DNA of 64,000 nt from Tiliqua scincoides (taxonomy: Eukaryota > Chordata > Lepidosauria > Squamata > Scincidae): contig NC_089822.1 of NCBI RefSeq assembly GCF_035046505.1, forward strand, positions 271,827,054 through 271,891,053. The letters are read 5' to 3'. This document shows, piece by piece, positions 46,301 to 56,800 of the stretch. The notes under the pieces were generated by a model, which saw only the letters and a program-made list of their open reading frames with translations, did no database searches and was not told the DNA's origin. The first letter of the stretch is position 1. Every line of letters begins with the position of its first letter. The position numbers and the translations under genes were made by a program.

Positions 46301-49300
46301 TGGTAGGAATGGGGGAGGAGGCAGAACTGCTGCTGGGTCCAAAAGTTAAACAGGAAACACCTCTGTGAATATACAGTCAAGAAACCTGCTTGCGGTGTGT
46401 ATGTGGCTGGGCCCTTCGATGACAAGGGAAGCTCAAGGTGACACGGCAGAGAAGCTGGAAGCTTGCCACAGGAAGTAGTGATGGCATCTTGCCTGGATGC
46501 CTTTAAGAGGGGACTGGACAAATTTCTGGAGGAAAAGTCCATCATGGGTTACAAAACATGGGAGGTACGTGCAAGGCAGAGGTAGCCAGCCTCTGATTGC
46601 CAGATGCAGGGGAGGGCACCGGGACGCAGGTTGTGCCTGTTGTCTAGTGTGCTCCCTGGGGCATTTGGGGGGCCGCTGTGAGGTACAGGAAGCTGGACTA
46701 GGTGGGCCTTTGGCCTGTTCTAGCGGGGCTCTTTTTATGTTCGTATGGACAGCCTTTGCCACCATCTTACCAGCTGCAGAAGGGGAGGAGCCAGCCTGCT
46801 CCACTCCTGCTTGTGGCCTTCTCCAGCAAGGCAGCTGGAGGGAGTAAGGCACTGGAGAGGGTGGGCCCCTGGCCTGATCCAGGAGGGGGTTTTGTGTTTG
46901 CTGAGAATGCACAACGCTGGGACTGAAACCCACAGACGCTACAGCCAGCTTTGATCTTGTTTGCCAGCAAACCACCCACGGCCCGGCACACAAGGAGATT
47001 CGGACAAGAGTCCAGGTCCGGCCTTGCCAGCAGTGGGGCAGGGAGAAGGGAACAGCCAGCAGGAGAGGCAAGATGGTGGAGGGTGGAAGGGGCCCTTCGA
47101 AGCAAGCACCCGAGTCTGGCACCCTCGGCCTGGCCCCTTGTGGGGCAGGAAGAGCTGCGGAGTTGATGGCAGCTCAACTCAGCCGGCTTTGTGCAGTGTC
47201 AGGCTGCTCAAGGAGCAAAGTGGAAGCCAGTTGTTCTAGCAGGGGGTACAGAAGGTCCCCAGGCCCCCCAGAGCCTCTCCTGAGGGTGGGAACTTACCCA
47301 GGCTCTCCAGGAGCAGGAGCTCCATCCGGGCCGCCTGCTTGGCCGCGGCTTCCGCCTTCTCTTCTGCACGGCCAGTTGTGCTCTGAGTCGCGCACTGGAC
47401 ACTTCCCCTGCAGAGGCACAAGGGGTGGAGGTCAGAGGAAGGCGGCTGCGGCCCAGAGGCTGGGCAGAAGGGCTCAACGGGAGTGGGGGTGAAAGCACCT
47501 CACCAGCTCAGCGCGGGCTCCCCGCTGGACTTCTTCACCCGCTCTCGATGAACTGCAGCTGCACCAAGGAAAGGGTCCCTCTTCTAAAACAACAAGGCAG
47601 GTGAGTTTGGAGGCGGAGCAGATCACACACATCCTTTCTCCCCCATGCAGCCAGGGCCCCCTCCCCAGAACACACCCATGCCCTGAAACCGAGCACCGCC
47701 TGCAAGCCAGGCAACAGCAGCCCTTCCCTCCTCACCCCTGAGATCCGGCTCCTGCCTCCCGGCTCTGCTGAAAGCATCTTCCTCCGTCTTCCTTCCTCCG
47801 CTTCCTGGCACCTGGAGGACCAGCCCCCTCTTGCTGGCTCGCCTCCCTTCCCAGTATCGCCGGGGCTGCTGCTTCTGGAGAGGAAAAGAAAAGCGGGAGG
47901 CAGCAGAGGTTTGTGTCACCAGGTGGCCTCTTGGCCACACCCCAGCCCAGGGGTGCCAAATTCACTCTACAGTGAGCAGAACAGCATTAATGGGGCCTAC
48001 TGGGGGCCAGAAGTGAAGACAGTCACTTCTTGCTTAATGACAATACGCAGATAATGGCCAGAAATAAGCACTTCTTCCTCACTCAGGAACTCATCAGCTG
48101 CAACTAACAGAAGAGGAAAAGTAAAAATCTTGATCATATTTTTCAAGACGTGGGAGAGCCCAGTTATCACTGCCAGATTCCGGATGCCAGATTCCAGATC
48201 TGTCAAGGAGAGAAATTTCTCATTTTTCTGGCAGGGAAAACCACCAAACGAAACCAGGGAACATGGCGTTGGCTTTGCGGTCAGAAATACCCTGCTGAAA
48301 TCCATCATCCCACCTACTGTGGGAAGTGAAAGAATTTTGTCCCTGCAGCTCCAGTCATCAGCAGGACCTGTCACTCTCATCAGTGCTTAGGCACCGACTC
48401 TGTCGTCTCCAGCAGAAGCCAAAGACAAATTCTATGATGACCTGGCCACCACTGTCAAGAAAATCCCTGTAAAAGAGCCATTGTTCATCCTCGGCGACTT
48501 CAGTGCTAGAGTTGGTGCTGATAACAGTTCATGGCCCACTTGCTTAGGTCAGTTCGGCATTGGGAAGATGAACGAAAATGGCCAACGCCTGCTAGAGTTT
48601 TGCTGTCATCACGGTCTCTGTGTCAGCAACACGTTCTTCAACACAAAGCCCCAACATAGAGTCTCTTGGAGACACCCAAGATCAAAGCACTGGCACCAGC
48701 TCGACCTGATTCTCACCAGACGCTCCAGCCTTCCCAACATCAAGATCACACGCAGCTATCAGGGTGCTGCCTGCGACACCGACCACTCCCTAGTGTGCAG
48801 CAGAGTGAAACTACAAACAAATCGACTGCATCACACAAAAAAGGAAAGATCTCGCATTGATACCAGCAAGACCCGGGATCAGAGAAAAGTGGAGGAATTT
48901 GCACGAGCGCTTGAGGAATCTCTTCCAGGCCCGGCCGACGCAAATGCATCCAACAGATGGGAACATTTCAAGAATACCGTTTACAACACCGCCTTGTCCA
49001 TATTCGGCAAGAAGAGCAGTTATCACAGGGGCTGGATAAAGAGCCGTATTTGGCCCATGGCCTGAGGTTGGACACCCCAACTCCAAAGGATGCTTCCCTT
49101 TGCATTCAGTTCCTGCACAGGGCGTGTGTATGCCCCAATGAGGTCCAAGAGAAGAGGTTACAGTGCAAGAGAAGAGGGCTACAACTTGGGGAGGGGACTG
49201 CCCCCTCCAGACTGACATCCACTCAGGGCTCAGCGGGAGGTCCCGTGGTTCTGGGTCCTGTCACTTGCCTTGCACATTCCTTAGAAAACTGCCTGAGTGA

Positions 49301-50198
49301 GATTCTGCTGTGTCCGCAGAGGGGGGTCACATGTACTTCTTGGAGGGGACTAAGATCTGGGTGCCATGACCAAGAAAGCTGTACCACTGCATGCTTGCTG
49401 GCTGCACCTCCACTGGTGCCACAAATGGGGCATAAAGACAAAAGCCGCCTCCCAACCCGTTTGCGTGCAGAGACACTGCTAGGAAGTGCTGGCCTCTAAA
49501 TGCTGAGAATAAGATGGCTAATATGATCATAATGCCGCTGTGCAATGTGGCCACGCCCGGAGTGCTGCGCCCAGTTCTGGTCGCCGCATCTCCAGAAGGA
49601 CATCGTGGAGAAGGTGCAGAAGGGAGCGACCAGGATGATTCCTTTCCCCGAGGAAAGGCTGGGCGCTTGGGCCCCTTCAGCCTAGCAAAGAGGCGCCTGA
49701 GGCTGAGGCTGGTGCACTGCAGGAGGGGAGGCTTTGGTCGGACATGCAGGCAGAGGCTGAAGCGCCCGCTGGTGGTGCACTGGGAGCCTTCCTGACGGGT
49801 GCGGGGCTGGACTTGCGGCCTCTGGGCCCTTCCGAGTCTGATGCGGACAGAGCTGAGCTCTGCAGGGGCAGGAAGACCGCCGGAGGACCCAGAGCGGCTG
49901 AAGGGGTGTCTTTGCCCCGCGTGCGGTTAACCGGTGGGACTCCCTGCCACAGGACGCTCTCAGGCCGCTCGGCTCAGGCGCCTCCGGAGGGGGAGCGGAG
50001 AGCCCGGGGGAGGCGTGGCATCGCAGCCGCGGCGGCCCGTGGCTGGGCGGCAGGGCAGGGGAGAGGCTCCCGCGAGCCGCCAGAGGCGCCCCGGCCCGAG
50101 CAAGAGCCGAGCGGGGTCCTCGGCGAGGGCGGCCCGCCCGAGAGGCCGGAGCGGCCGGGACGCGAGCGCACCTTCTCCGCCTGCCGCGGCTCCTCCAT
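37352..50198 (-). CDS. WDR46: WD repeat protein 46 (BING4)
   Basis: Nucleolar beta-propeller scaffold of the small-subunit processome. Sixteen coding exons on the minus strand: 50198-50172 (MEEPRQAEK), 47874-47736 (QPRRYWEG), 47583-47504 (DPFLG), 47407-47298, 45364-45277 (LEGEEGEDT), 45191-45130 ([13 protein letters not shown]), 44973-44869 ([12 protein letters not shown]), 43724-43574 ([15 protein letters not shown]), 42723-42588 (HLGHSNG), 42503-42404, 42313-42160 ([18 protein letters not shown]), 39565-39418 ([12 protein letters not shown]), 39258-39164 ([13 protein letters not shown]), 38473-38378 (LISLDPGQL), 38217-38105 (GYDPQAK), 37450-37352 (SSALDRFQK, stop). Phases close from exon 5 to exon 14. 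Exon 15 is one base short in a G5 run near 38182, and the 2/3 and 4/5 joins do not close by hand, so a small exon or indels may be missed. About 567 codons against 610 in human. The first exon lies in a CpG island. Confidence 0.93.
44050..44330 (+). mobile_element. CR1 fragment, very old (WDR46 intron 7)
   Basis: Resembles the bird-type CR1 C-terminal region (GATTGAGACGTGCAAAAAT, then CTCTCACAACACTAG). Much decayed. Confidence 0.5.
46465..46745 (+). mobile_element. CR1 3' end (WDR46 intron 4)
   Basis: Reads the last CR1 ORF2 codons, UTR and a decayed tail. It is the older subfamily, also seen at 50668. Confidence 0.8.
48120..49075 (+). mobile_element. LINE endonuclease fragment (WDR46 intron 1)
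   Basis: Frames at 48130-48390 and 48481-49065 give an APE-type endonuclease ([49 protein letters not shown]). The C-terminal RT is absent. Related to the LINEs at 15273 and 21593; direction opposite to WDR46. Confidence 0.8.
49510..49790 (+). mobile_element. CR1 fragment, old
   Basis: Matches the CR1 C-terminal region (ATCATAATGCCGCTG, TTCTGGTCGCCGCATCTCCA) with deletions; it runs into the CpG island of WDR46. Confidence 0.65.
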
Positions 50199-50650
50199 GC
50201 TCTCCGCGCAGCTTCCCGGCCCACGTGGCGCCCGGCGGCTCGCGCACTTCCGCCCGTCGCAGGGCGCCTCCCTCGCCCTCCATCGCAGCCGGAAGCGGGC
50301 GGAGCGGAGCTCGCGGGGCCTCCCGGGGGGGCCTGTCGAGGCGCGCGGGACGTCCGCACCGTCGGGTCGGGCGAGCACCGCTCCCGCTCCCTCCTGCGCG
50401 GCCCCAGCGAGAGCTTCCCTCCCGCCCGTCTCGCTGCACTCCCGGGGCGTTCTCGGTCCCCCCCGGGCTGCGAGGAAGCGCGCAGGCAGGGCTGGCAGCG
50501 GGCCGGGTCCGGGGCCGCAGCGCCCGCTCGCGGCAAGAGCTCCTCCCCGGGAGAGTGGCCGGCCCGCCGGCCCGCCCTCCCCGCACCGCGTTCTCCCGCC
50601 GGGTGGCCTCTTTGAGCTCGCGGGCGTGTGCGGACAGGGAGCCTCCATCT
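49800..50650. promoter_or_regulatory. CpG island at the WDR46 start
   Basis: Dense in CG and GC around the first exon (50198-50172), with an ETS-like CACTTCCGCC near 50247. In mammals this promoter is shared with PFDN6; no PFDN6 exon is seen on the plus strand. Confidence 0.6.
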
Positions 50651-50667
50651 CTCTCTGTCAACCGCTT

Positions 50668-51045
50668 GGGGAACATCCACTCAGATTGAGTGTTGGGCGA
50701 GTTAGGACAAAAGAAAATAGTTCTTTACTTAGCATGAAGTTGGTCTGTGGAACTCCTTGCCTCAGGAACTGGTGATGGCATCTTGCCTAGATGCCTTTAA
50801 GAGGGAATTGGACAAATTTCTGGAGGAAAAGTTCATCATGGCTTACAAGTCATGGTAGGTCTGTGCAAGCTCTTGGTTTTAGAGGCAGGCTGCCTCTGAT
50901 TGCCAGATGCAGGGGAGGGCACCGGGACGCAGGTTGTGTCTGTTGTCTGGTGTGCTCCCTGGAGCATTTGGTGGACCACTGTGAGATACTGGAAGCTGGA
51001 CTAGATGGGCCTTTGGCCTGATCCAGCAGGGCTCTTATGTTCTTA
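50668..51045 (+). mobile_element. CR1 3' end, older subfamily
   Basis: Last codons of ORF2, UTR and tail (TTATGTTCTTATG at the end), followed by an (AAT)n tract at 51054-51086. Confidence 0.8.
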
Positions 51046-51053
51046 TGACCCCC

Positions 51054-51086
<33 letters not shown>

Positions 51087-51285
51087 TTACTGTTGGCAAC
51101 CTTCAGTCTCAAAAGACTCTGGTATTGCGCTCTGAAAGGTGGTTCTGGAACAGCGTCTAGTGTGGCTGAAAAGGCCAATTCGGGAGTGACAATCCCTTCC
51201 ACACCGGGAGCAAGTGCAATCTGTCCCTGGTCTGTCTCCCTGGCTATGGGCCTTCCTTCTTTGCCTCAGACTGCTGGCCAAATAA
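51087..51285 (-). mobile_element. 3' end of the same LINE family as 15273-16959
   Basis: The minus-strand frame 51281-51087 repeats the C-terminal zinc finger (CSRCGRDCHSRIGLFSHTRR) and the 3' end of the LINE at 16800-16950. Confidence 0.85.
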
Positions 51286-51734
51286 TACAGGTATTTCTAT
51301 ACCGCCTTTCTTGGTCGTCAGATTTCTCCCCAGACTTTATTCAAGGCGGTTTACATAGGCAGGCTGTACTAAATCCCAATAGGGATTTTTACAATTGAAG
51401 AAGGTTCTGTCTTTCAAGAACCACAACATTTCAGATGGATCTTTTATGATCTGGTATCACATTCTGGCCTCCGTTTTCCTCCCACACAGGCTGACAATCC
51501 TTCATATCTCACTTGGAGGGCGGCCAAAGAGCAGGTGGAACAACTCAGCTGGGCTTGTCAGCTGCTTCAAGGTCTCGCCGATCACGGTGCCGGTGGCCTC
51601 GAACCGGCGACCTTCGGATGTTATCTTTGCCCAACTTTAGGCAAAATGCTCACACCGATTTTAGTCTTCAGCCCACTCAGTAGTGACCAGCAGCTGAGCC
51701 TGTAGCTCCAGGAGACCGGCAGTGATCAAACACA
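51286..51734. other. Repeat-like sequence, no gene
   Basis: Begins with TATTTCTATACCGCC, a piece of a common reptile repeat also present near 13050. Nothing else recognised. Confidence 0.35.
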
Positions 51735-53898
51735 CAACTCTTAGGGCTTGCAGTCCTTTTATTAGCAGAGGTATGTGCAGCACACAGAGAGAAGACAGGC
51801 TCTGCCTTCCCAGCCCTACTAGCTACAGTGCCCAGACCACATGGGAGGAGTGAGGGGCTAACCGCAGGCAGGGAGCAGGCACTGGCATTTGCTGGCTGTG
51901 GAAGAGGCCTGGCTCTAGGACTGCACCATGTGGCAGCCCTGCAGGGGTGTTGTGGAAAAGATGCTTGTCACAGGAAATCAGCACATGGAGGTGGGCGGCC
52001 TGCCTGCCTTTGGCTTCAGAGGCCGGCCCAGTCCACATTGTGCTTAGGGGGAGGTGAGCAGATGAGACCCATTCTGCCAGCCAGGCTAGCCTGCAAAGGG
52101 CTGGGTCCTCCCTTTCCTCGTAATGACACCTTCCACGTGGGGCATTGAGGGGCACGGCCCAGAGCTGCTTAGGGGAAAAGAAATTCAGATGCACAAAACG
52201 CTGAAGGGGCCGCTTAAACAGAGCAGCAGAGGGCGACTCCAACTTGGGCTGGAGTAGCAGGGGAGGTGTAAGGGGTGGGGGGCCTCATTTCACCACGTAG
52301 GAGGAAGTAGGGGAAAGGCAGAATGCAGGCTCTGCTCCATCAGCCTCAACACCGGCCAGTCTTATGTTCTAAGGGAGAAAACTAGCTGGGGAGGGAGGGC
52401 AGTGTTTCTATCAGTGACTCCTGGGGGTGGAGTCTGGGCTCCTCCCTCCCATCTGCTTCAGCCAAATTCAGAAGCTCCTCGCCCCCTCCCACTGAACCCG
52501 CAGACTTCACAGTGAGGCTTTGTTTGGTTCTCAGTGTGAGGAAGGCTAAGGCTGGCGCTAGTCATTATTCTTGCATTCGGCCCCAGTGGAAAGCGCACCA
52601 CCACCCCCTGCTGCCGGCCACTGGCAGCTCCAGCTCTTCTGCCTCCTGGTCTTCCAAGGGTTCTTTGTGTGGTGATTTTGACAACGGCTTCTCCAAACAA
52701 GCTGGAAAAGGGAAGGTGAGGAGGGTGCTGAAGGCACCGCAAAATCTTTCATGGAGGGAGGGGAGTGAAGATCCCTCCACGCAACCCCTGCCCCCTCCGC
52801 ATTACAGCACTGGAGACACAAGGTCCCCACAAGGCAGTCCCTCCGCCCCAGAAAACATCACATGCAGAGCAGGGCTGGGGAGGGATCCAGGAGTCCCTTA
52901 GCCGGGGAGAGGTTTCCTGCTGGGCCCCCTCACGGAGGGGATCTGACGTGGGAAAGACAAACAACAGGCAGGCAGGCAGGCAGACAATGGGGCTCAGTTA
53001 TCCAAATTCACTCCTGTTTCTGTGGAGGAAACAGAAACAAATGAGATGAGCTGGGGAGGGGCAACCAAATTTCTCACCCCCTTTTGTAAAGGCCTGTGAG
53101 GCTTCCACTGCTGCCCAGCTGCTTCTGCTAGACAGGTGTGGGTGCCCCCCCTGCACTCTGTGTGAGTGGGGGAGAGCCCAGGGAAGATGCCCACCTGGCT
53201 TTCCAGAAAGAGATCTGGCTTACAGTCCCCCAGGCCCCCTCACAGCCCAGGCCTTTGTGTTTTACCCCCCCCCCGCCCAACAGTGGGGGGAAGCCTGAGC
53301 AGCAAGGCAGGGAGTCCTCAGATGCCTCTGCAGGAGAGGGGAGCGCAGGCAGGGGCAGCCACTCTGAGGTTGCCCAGCCGTCAGTTGCAGACTCCCCCCT
53401 CCCACTTCCCACAGTCTGTTCTGAGCAGCAGCCTCTCCCAGGCCGAGATCCGCCCCCTCCCCAAAGTCCCTTTGTCCTGGACCTGGGATTTTCCTGCACG
53501 TGGCACACACACATGCTCCGCCCTCCTCACAATGCCAAGACAGGAAGATGTGCGTGGGGGGGCCTGTCTCTGGCCCACCCATGCCAAAGGACCTGCTCCT
53601 CTGACCAGCAGGGACCTTCCAGCCTTGAGTGGAGAGAGGCCTCCCCAGCCCTGCGACCCCAGACCCCCTAACTAGCAGTGCTGTGAGGGGGGGCAGGGGA
53701 GACATAGCCCCCCCCCCAAGCCTTCAACATGCAGAGCAGGGCCTCATCTGTGAGCCGTGTCCCCCGAGGGCTGCATGTGGCTTGGGCTGAGATGTTTGGA
53801 AGGCAAAACGGGGGGGGGTGGTCTGCCAAGACCGCAGCTTCTCTTCGGAAAGAAAAAGACAGGTGTCAACGAGGGGCAGGAGGGGGTCACTGAATTTA
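51735..53898 (-). other. Probable last exon and 3'UTR of TAPBP
   Basis: The final few codons of tapasin and its 3'UTR should lie here. On the minus strand AATAAA at 51760-51755 would end it, giving a 3'UTR of roughly 2 kb. The exact acceptor and stop of the last exon were not settled. No other gene is visible. Confidence 0.45.
51755..51760 (-). terminator. Candidate polyA signal of TAPBP
   Basis: AATAAA on the minus strand, the first one clearly seen downstream of the tapasin exons and before WDR46. Confidence 0.45.
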
Positions 53899-53899
53899 C

Positions 53900-56800
53900 C
53901 TCTGTTTTTGTTTTGCCTCCAAAGGCTGCAAAGGAAAAAGGGGAAATGGTTATTTCGTGGAGGGGGGGCCAGGAGTGGGCCTTGGCAAAAGCAGCAATGT
54001 GGCCACCCGCAAGCCAGGGAGCGAGTGACTGACCGTGTCTGAACAGCGCCTGCAGGATCCCAAGTGTCACGAAGGCCAGCAAGAAGCAGCCGATGGCGTC
54101 CTCCAGGGAAGGCCCAGATGACCCTGGGGGGGAAGGAGCAGGGGATGAGAAAGACGCAACGCCCCCCGCCTTCCCCATGGATTGCACCACACAAGCCAGC
54201 ACCCCAAACTGCCCCACCCGATCTTCCCCTGCCTCCTCAGGCAATGGGGAGGTCTGCATGACACGGAGGGGGCTGCTTTTCTGCCTCCCTCACAATGCTG
54301 GAGCCAGGCTGAGCATCCCATGAAATCAAATGGTGAGCGATTCCGAGGGGACAGAGGGAGGGAATTCCTTGCCACAGGATGCGGTGAGGCCACTTGCTGG
54401 GGTGGTGCTGACCCATTTTTGCCTGGCCCACAGGTGTACACATTTGGTCCCTGTTGCATATGTGCAACATTGGGCAGAAACAGGCATGGGGGATTGGGCA
54501 AATTCATGGAGAACCAGAGGGCTACGGATGACACTATGCAGCAGACCACTTCTGAATCCCAACTGCAGAGACGGGACAGAAGGATGCTTCCCTCTCCCGC
54601 TTATGGGCACCCCACTGGGGCAGCTGCTGGCCCCTTGAGCCTGACTCAGCAGGGCTCTCCTTAGGCCTGAGCAGTTGAAGTCAGGGCCCTGCAGCATCAG
54701 AGCACCCCACTCTGCAGGATCACAGCTCCTGTGAGCAGAAGAGCGAACCCCAGCAGGACCAGGCCACAGCACTCAACGGGCACCACAGCACCTCTGCAAG
54801 GCAGCTGAATGGTTGCCCACCCAGGACTTCCGTTCATGGCAGGAAACACACACACACCCCACTGTAGATGTTAAAACAAACCAATGGATGCGAACCACAA
54901 CTTCCTTAAACAAAGAGGGCCACACAAAGCAAGCTGCAGGTTTACACTCAGTAGCCAGCGGCCCACCTGCGAAGGAAATCATCTTGCAATAGCACCTCAA
55001 AGTGTGCTCCAACCGAGGAAGGGCCCCCCTCAAGAACATCACTGGACCCCTCCAGGCAAGAACCGGAATCGGCACCTGCACTGCTTGAGGAAAACTAGCC
55101 AGCCCATGAGAAGGATGTTTCTTGAGCAAATTTCGCTTAACTTGATGGCTGCCTCCAGCTCTGCAAGACCTTCGCTCCTCTGCCTGAAAGCCAGGCAGGA
55201 GTTGCCTAGCACAGAAGTCACAAGCAGGGAACTAACAGCCCAATCCTATCCACTCTTGCCTGGGAGTAAGCCCCACTGAATCTAATGGGACTTATTTCTG
55301 AGTAGACCTGCATAGGATTGGGCTGCCAGTCAGCACTCTATTCTCCATCCTGGAAACTTGGCAACCAGAGACACTCTGAGCCGTTCCTGGAGCTTTCTCG
55401 GGCTGATCTCAGTGAAGCACTCGGAATCAACCGCTATCTTTCCTTGACGCTATCTTCCTTCCTGCTATCATCTCAAGGCTCAATAAACCACACGCTTTAC
55501 AAGAGAGCTTCAGGTGCTCAAAACTTTTAAATACACACTTTCCACGCTAATTCTCAACACTGCAAGGCAGCCCAGCTTCAGGCCTAAAAGTATGGAGAGG
55601 CAGTGTGCTGCAGTGGGTAGAGTGCCAGAGTCCCACTGGGGAGACCTGGGTTCAGTTCCCTGCTTCGGTCCTGAAGCTCATTGAATGATGCTGACCAGTC
55701 ACCATCTCTCAGTCTGGTCCACCTCACAGGGCTGTTGCAAGGATCACCTGAGGCAAGGAGTAGGGAAGGACAGTAGGAGCCCCTGGGCTCCCCGGAGGGT
55801 GGAAGGGAGGCTGCCTGGAGCCGAGACTCAAGCCAGGGACTTTGGGTTCACAGGTCAGGCTCTCGACCACCACAATATGCCTCACAGGACCTGCCTGGGC
55901 CCAGGGACTACTTTTTCAAAAACACTTCCGTCCTCCCACCTCGCCAATGCCCACCTGCCACCTGGAGTTTCACAGCCTTTATCAGCCCGGCTTCTCCCAG
56001 GCCATCGTGGGCTACGTGGCAGCTATAGGAGGCTCCGTGGTCGCTGGGCTGGGCGGCCGTCAGGCGGGCAAAGCTGGTGAAGCTGTAGGTGCCGTCAGGC
56101 GACTGGCGGTGTCCAGATTCCCAGGTCTCCAGGAACACGTCTTGGGGCGTGTGGGGCCCACGTCTCTTCCAAGTTACAGTGGCATCCAGGGGGTAGAAGT
56201 CCGAGACCTCACAGGCCAGCTCGGCATGGGCGCCAGGGTGTACCAAGAGTGGGGCTGGCCGGAGCGTCACTGTGGGAGCCTCTGGGAGGGGGGAGAGGAA
56301 TGAGGCTGGCAGAAGGCAGAGCCACCCCCTGCCAGCGTCTCACCCACGCCATGCAGAAGGGAGAAACAGGGAGCCCCCACCTCTCCCCCCTCCTGAGCTC
56401 GCCGTCTGCCACCCTGGCCTCATTGCAGAGGGCTGGGGAGCTCGCTTGGGAGAGTGGGAAGGGAAAGCCATGCAGGAGCTGCAGAGCTCTCGACAGTGGG
56501 CGGGGGAGGCTCACCCACAACCTTCAGCTCCATAGCTTGCTGCGCATGCAGATGAGGTAGGTAGACAGTGCAGATGTAGGTGCCCTCGTGGTGCACCCCC
56601 ACGTCCTTGAGACGCAGCGAGACATTGCTGCTCCCTGAGTCCAGGAAGAGCTCCACCCCCTCCTCTGCCACAGAGATCTGGCGGGCGGCTCCATCGTAGG
56701 CCAGGACGACCCGACCAGCTCCCCTGTGCTGGTGCCGCCACTCCACTGAGAAGGGCGCGGCAGGGGCCGAGAAGCCGCAGTCGAGGAGCACAGCCTGGCC

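Noticed and set aside
49682-50775. Long frames in the WDR46 CpG island
   Set aside because: No family resemblance and biased composition; only the nine-codon exon 1 at 50172-50198 is supported.
53744-53870. Possible last TAPBP exon reading after an AAGAG acceptor
   Set aside because: The tail would be much longer than in known tapasins and lacks a clear ER-retrieval end, so it was not called.
55588-55800. tRNA gene
   Set aside because: Only degenerate A and B boxes with a SINE body; no cloverleaf was seen.
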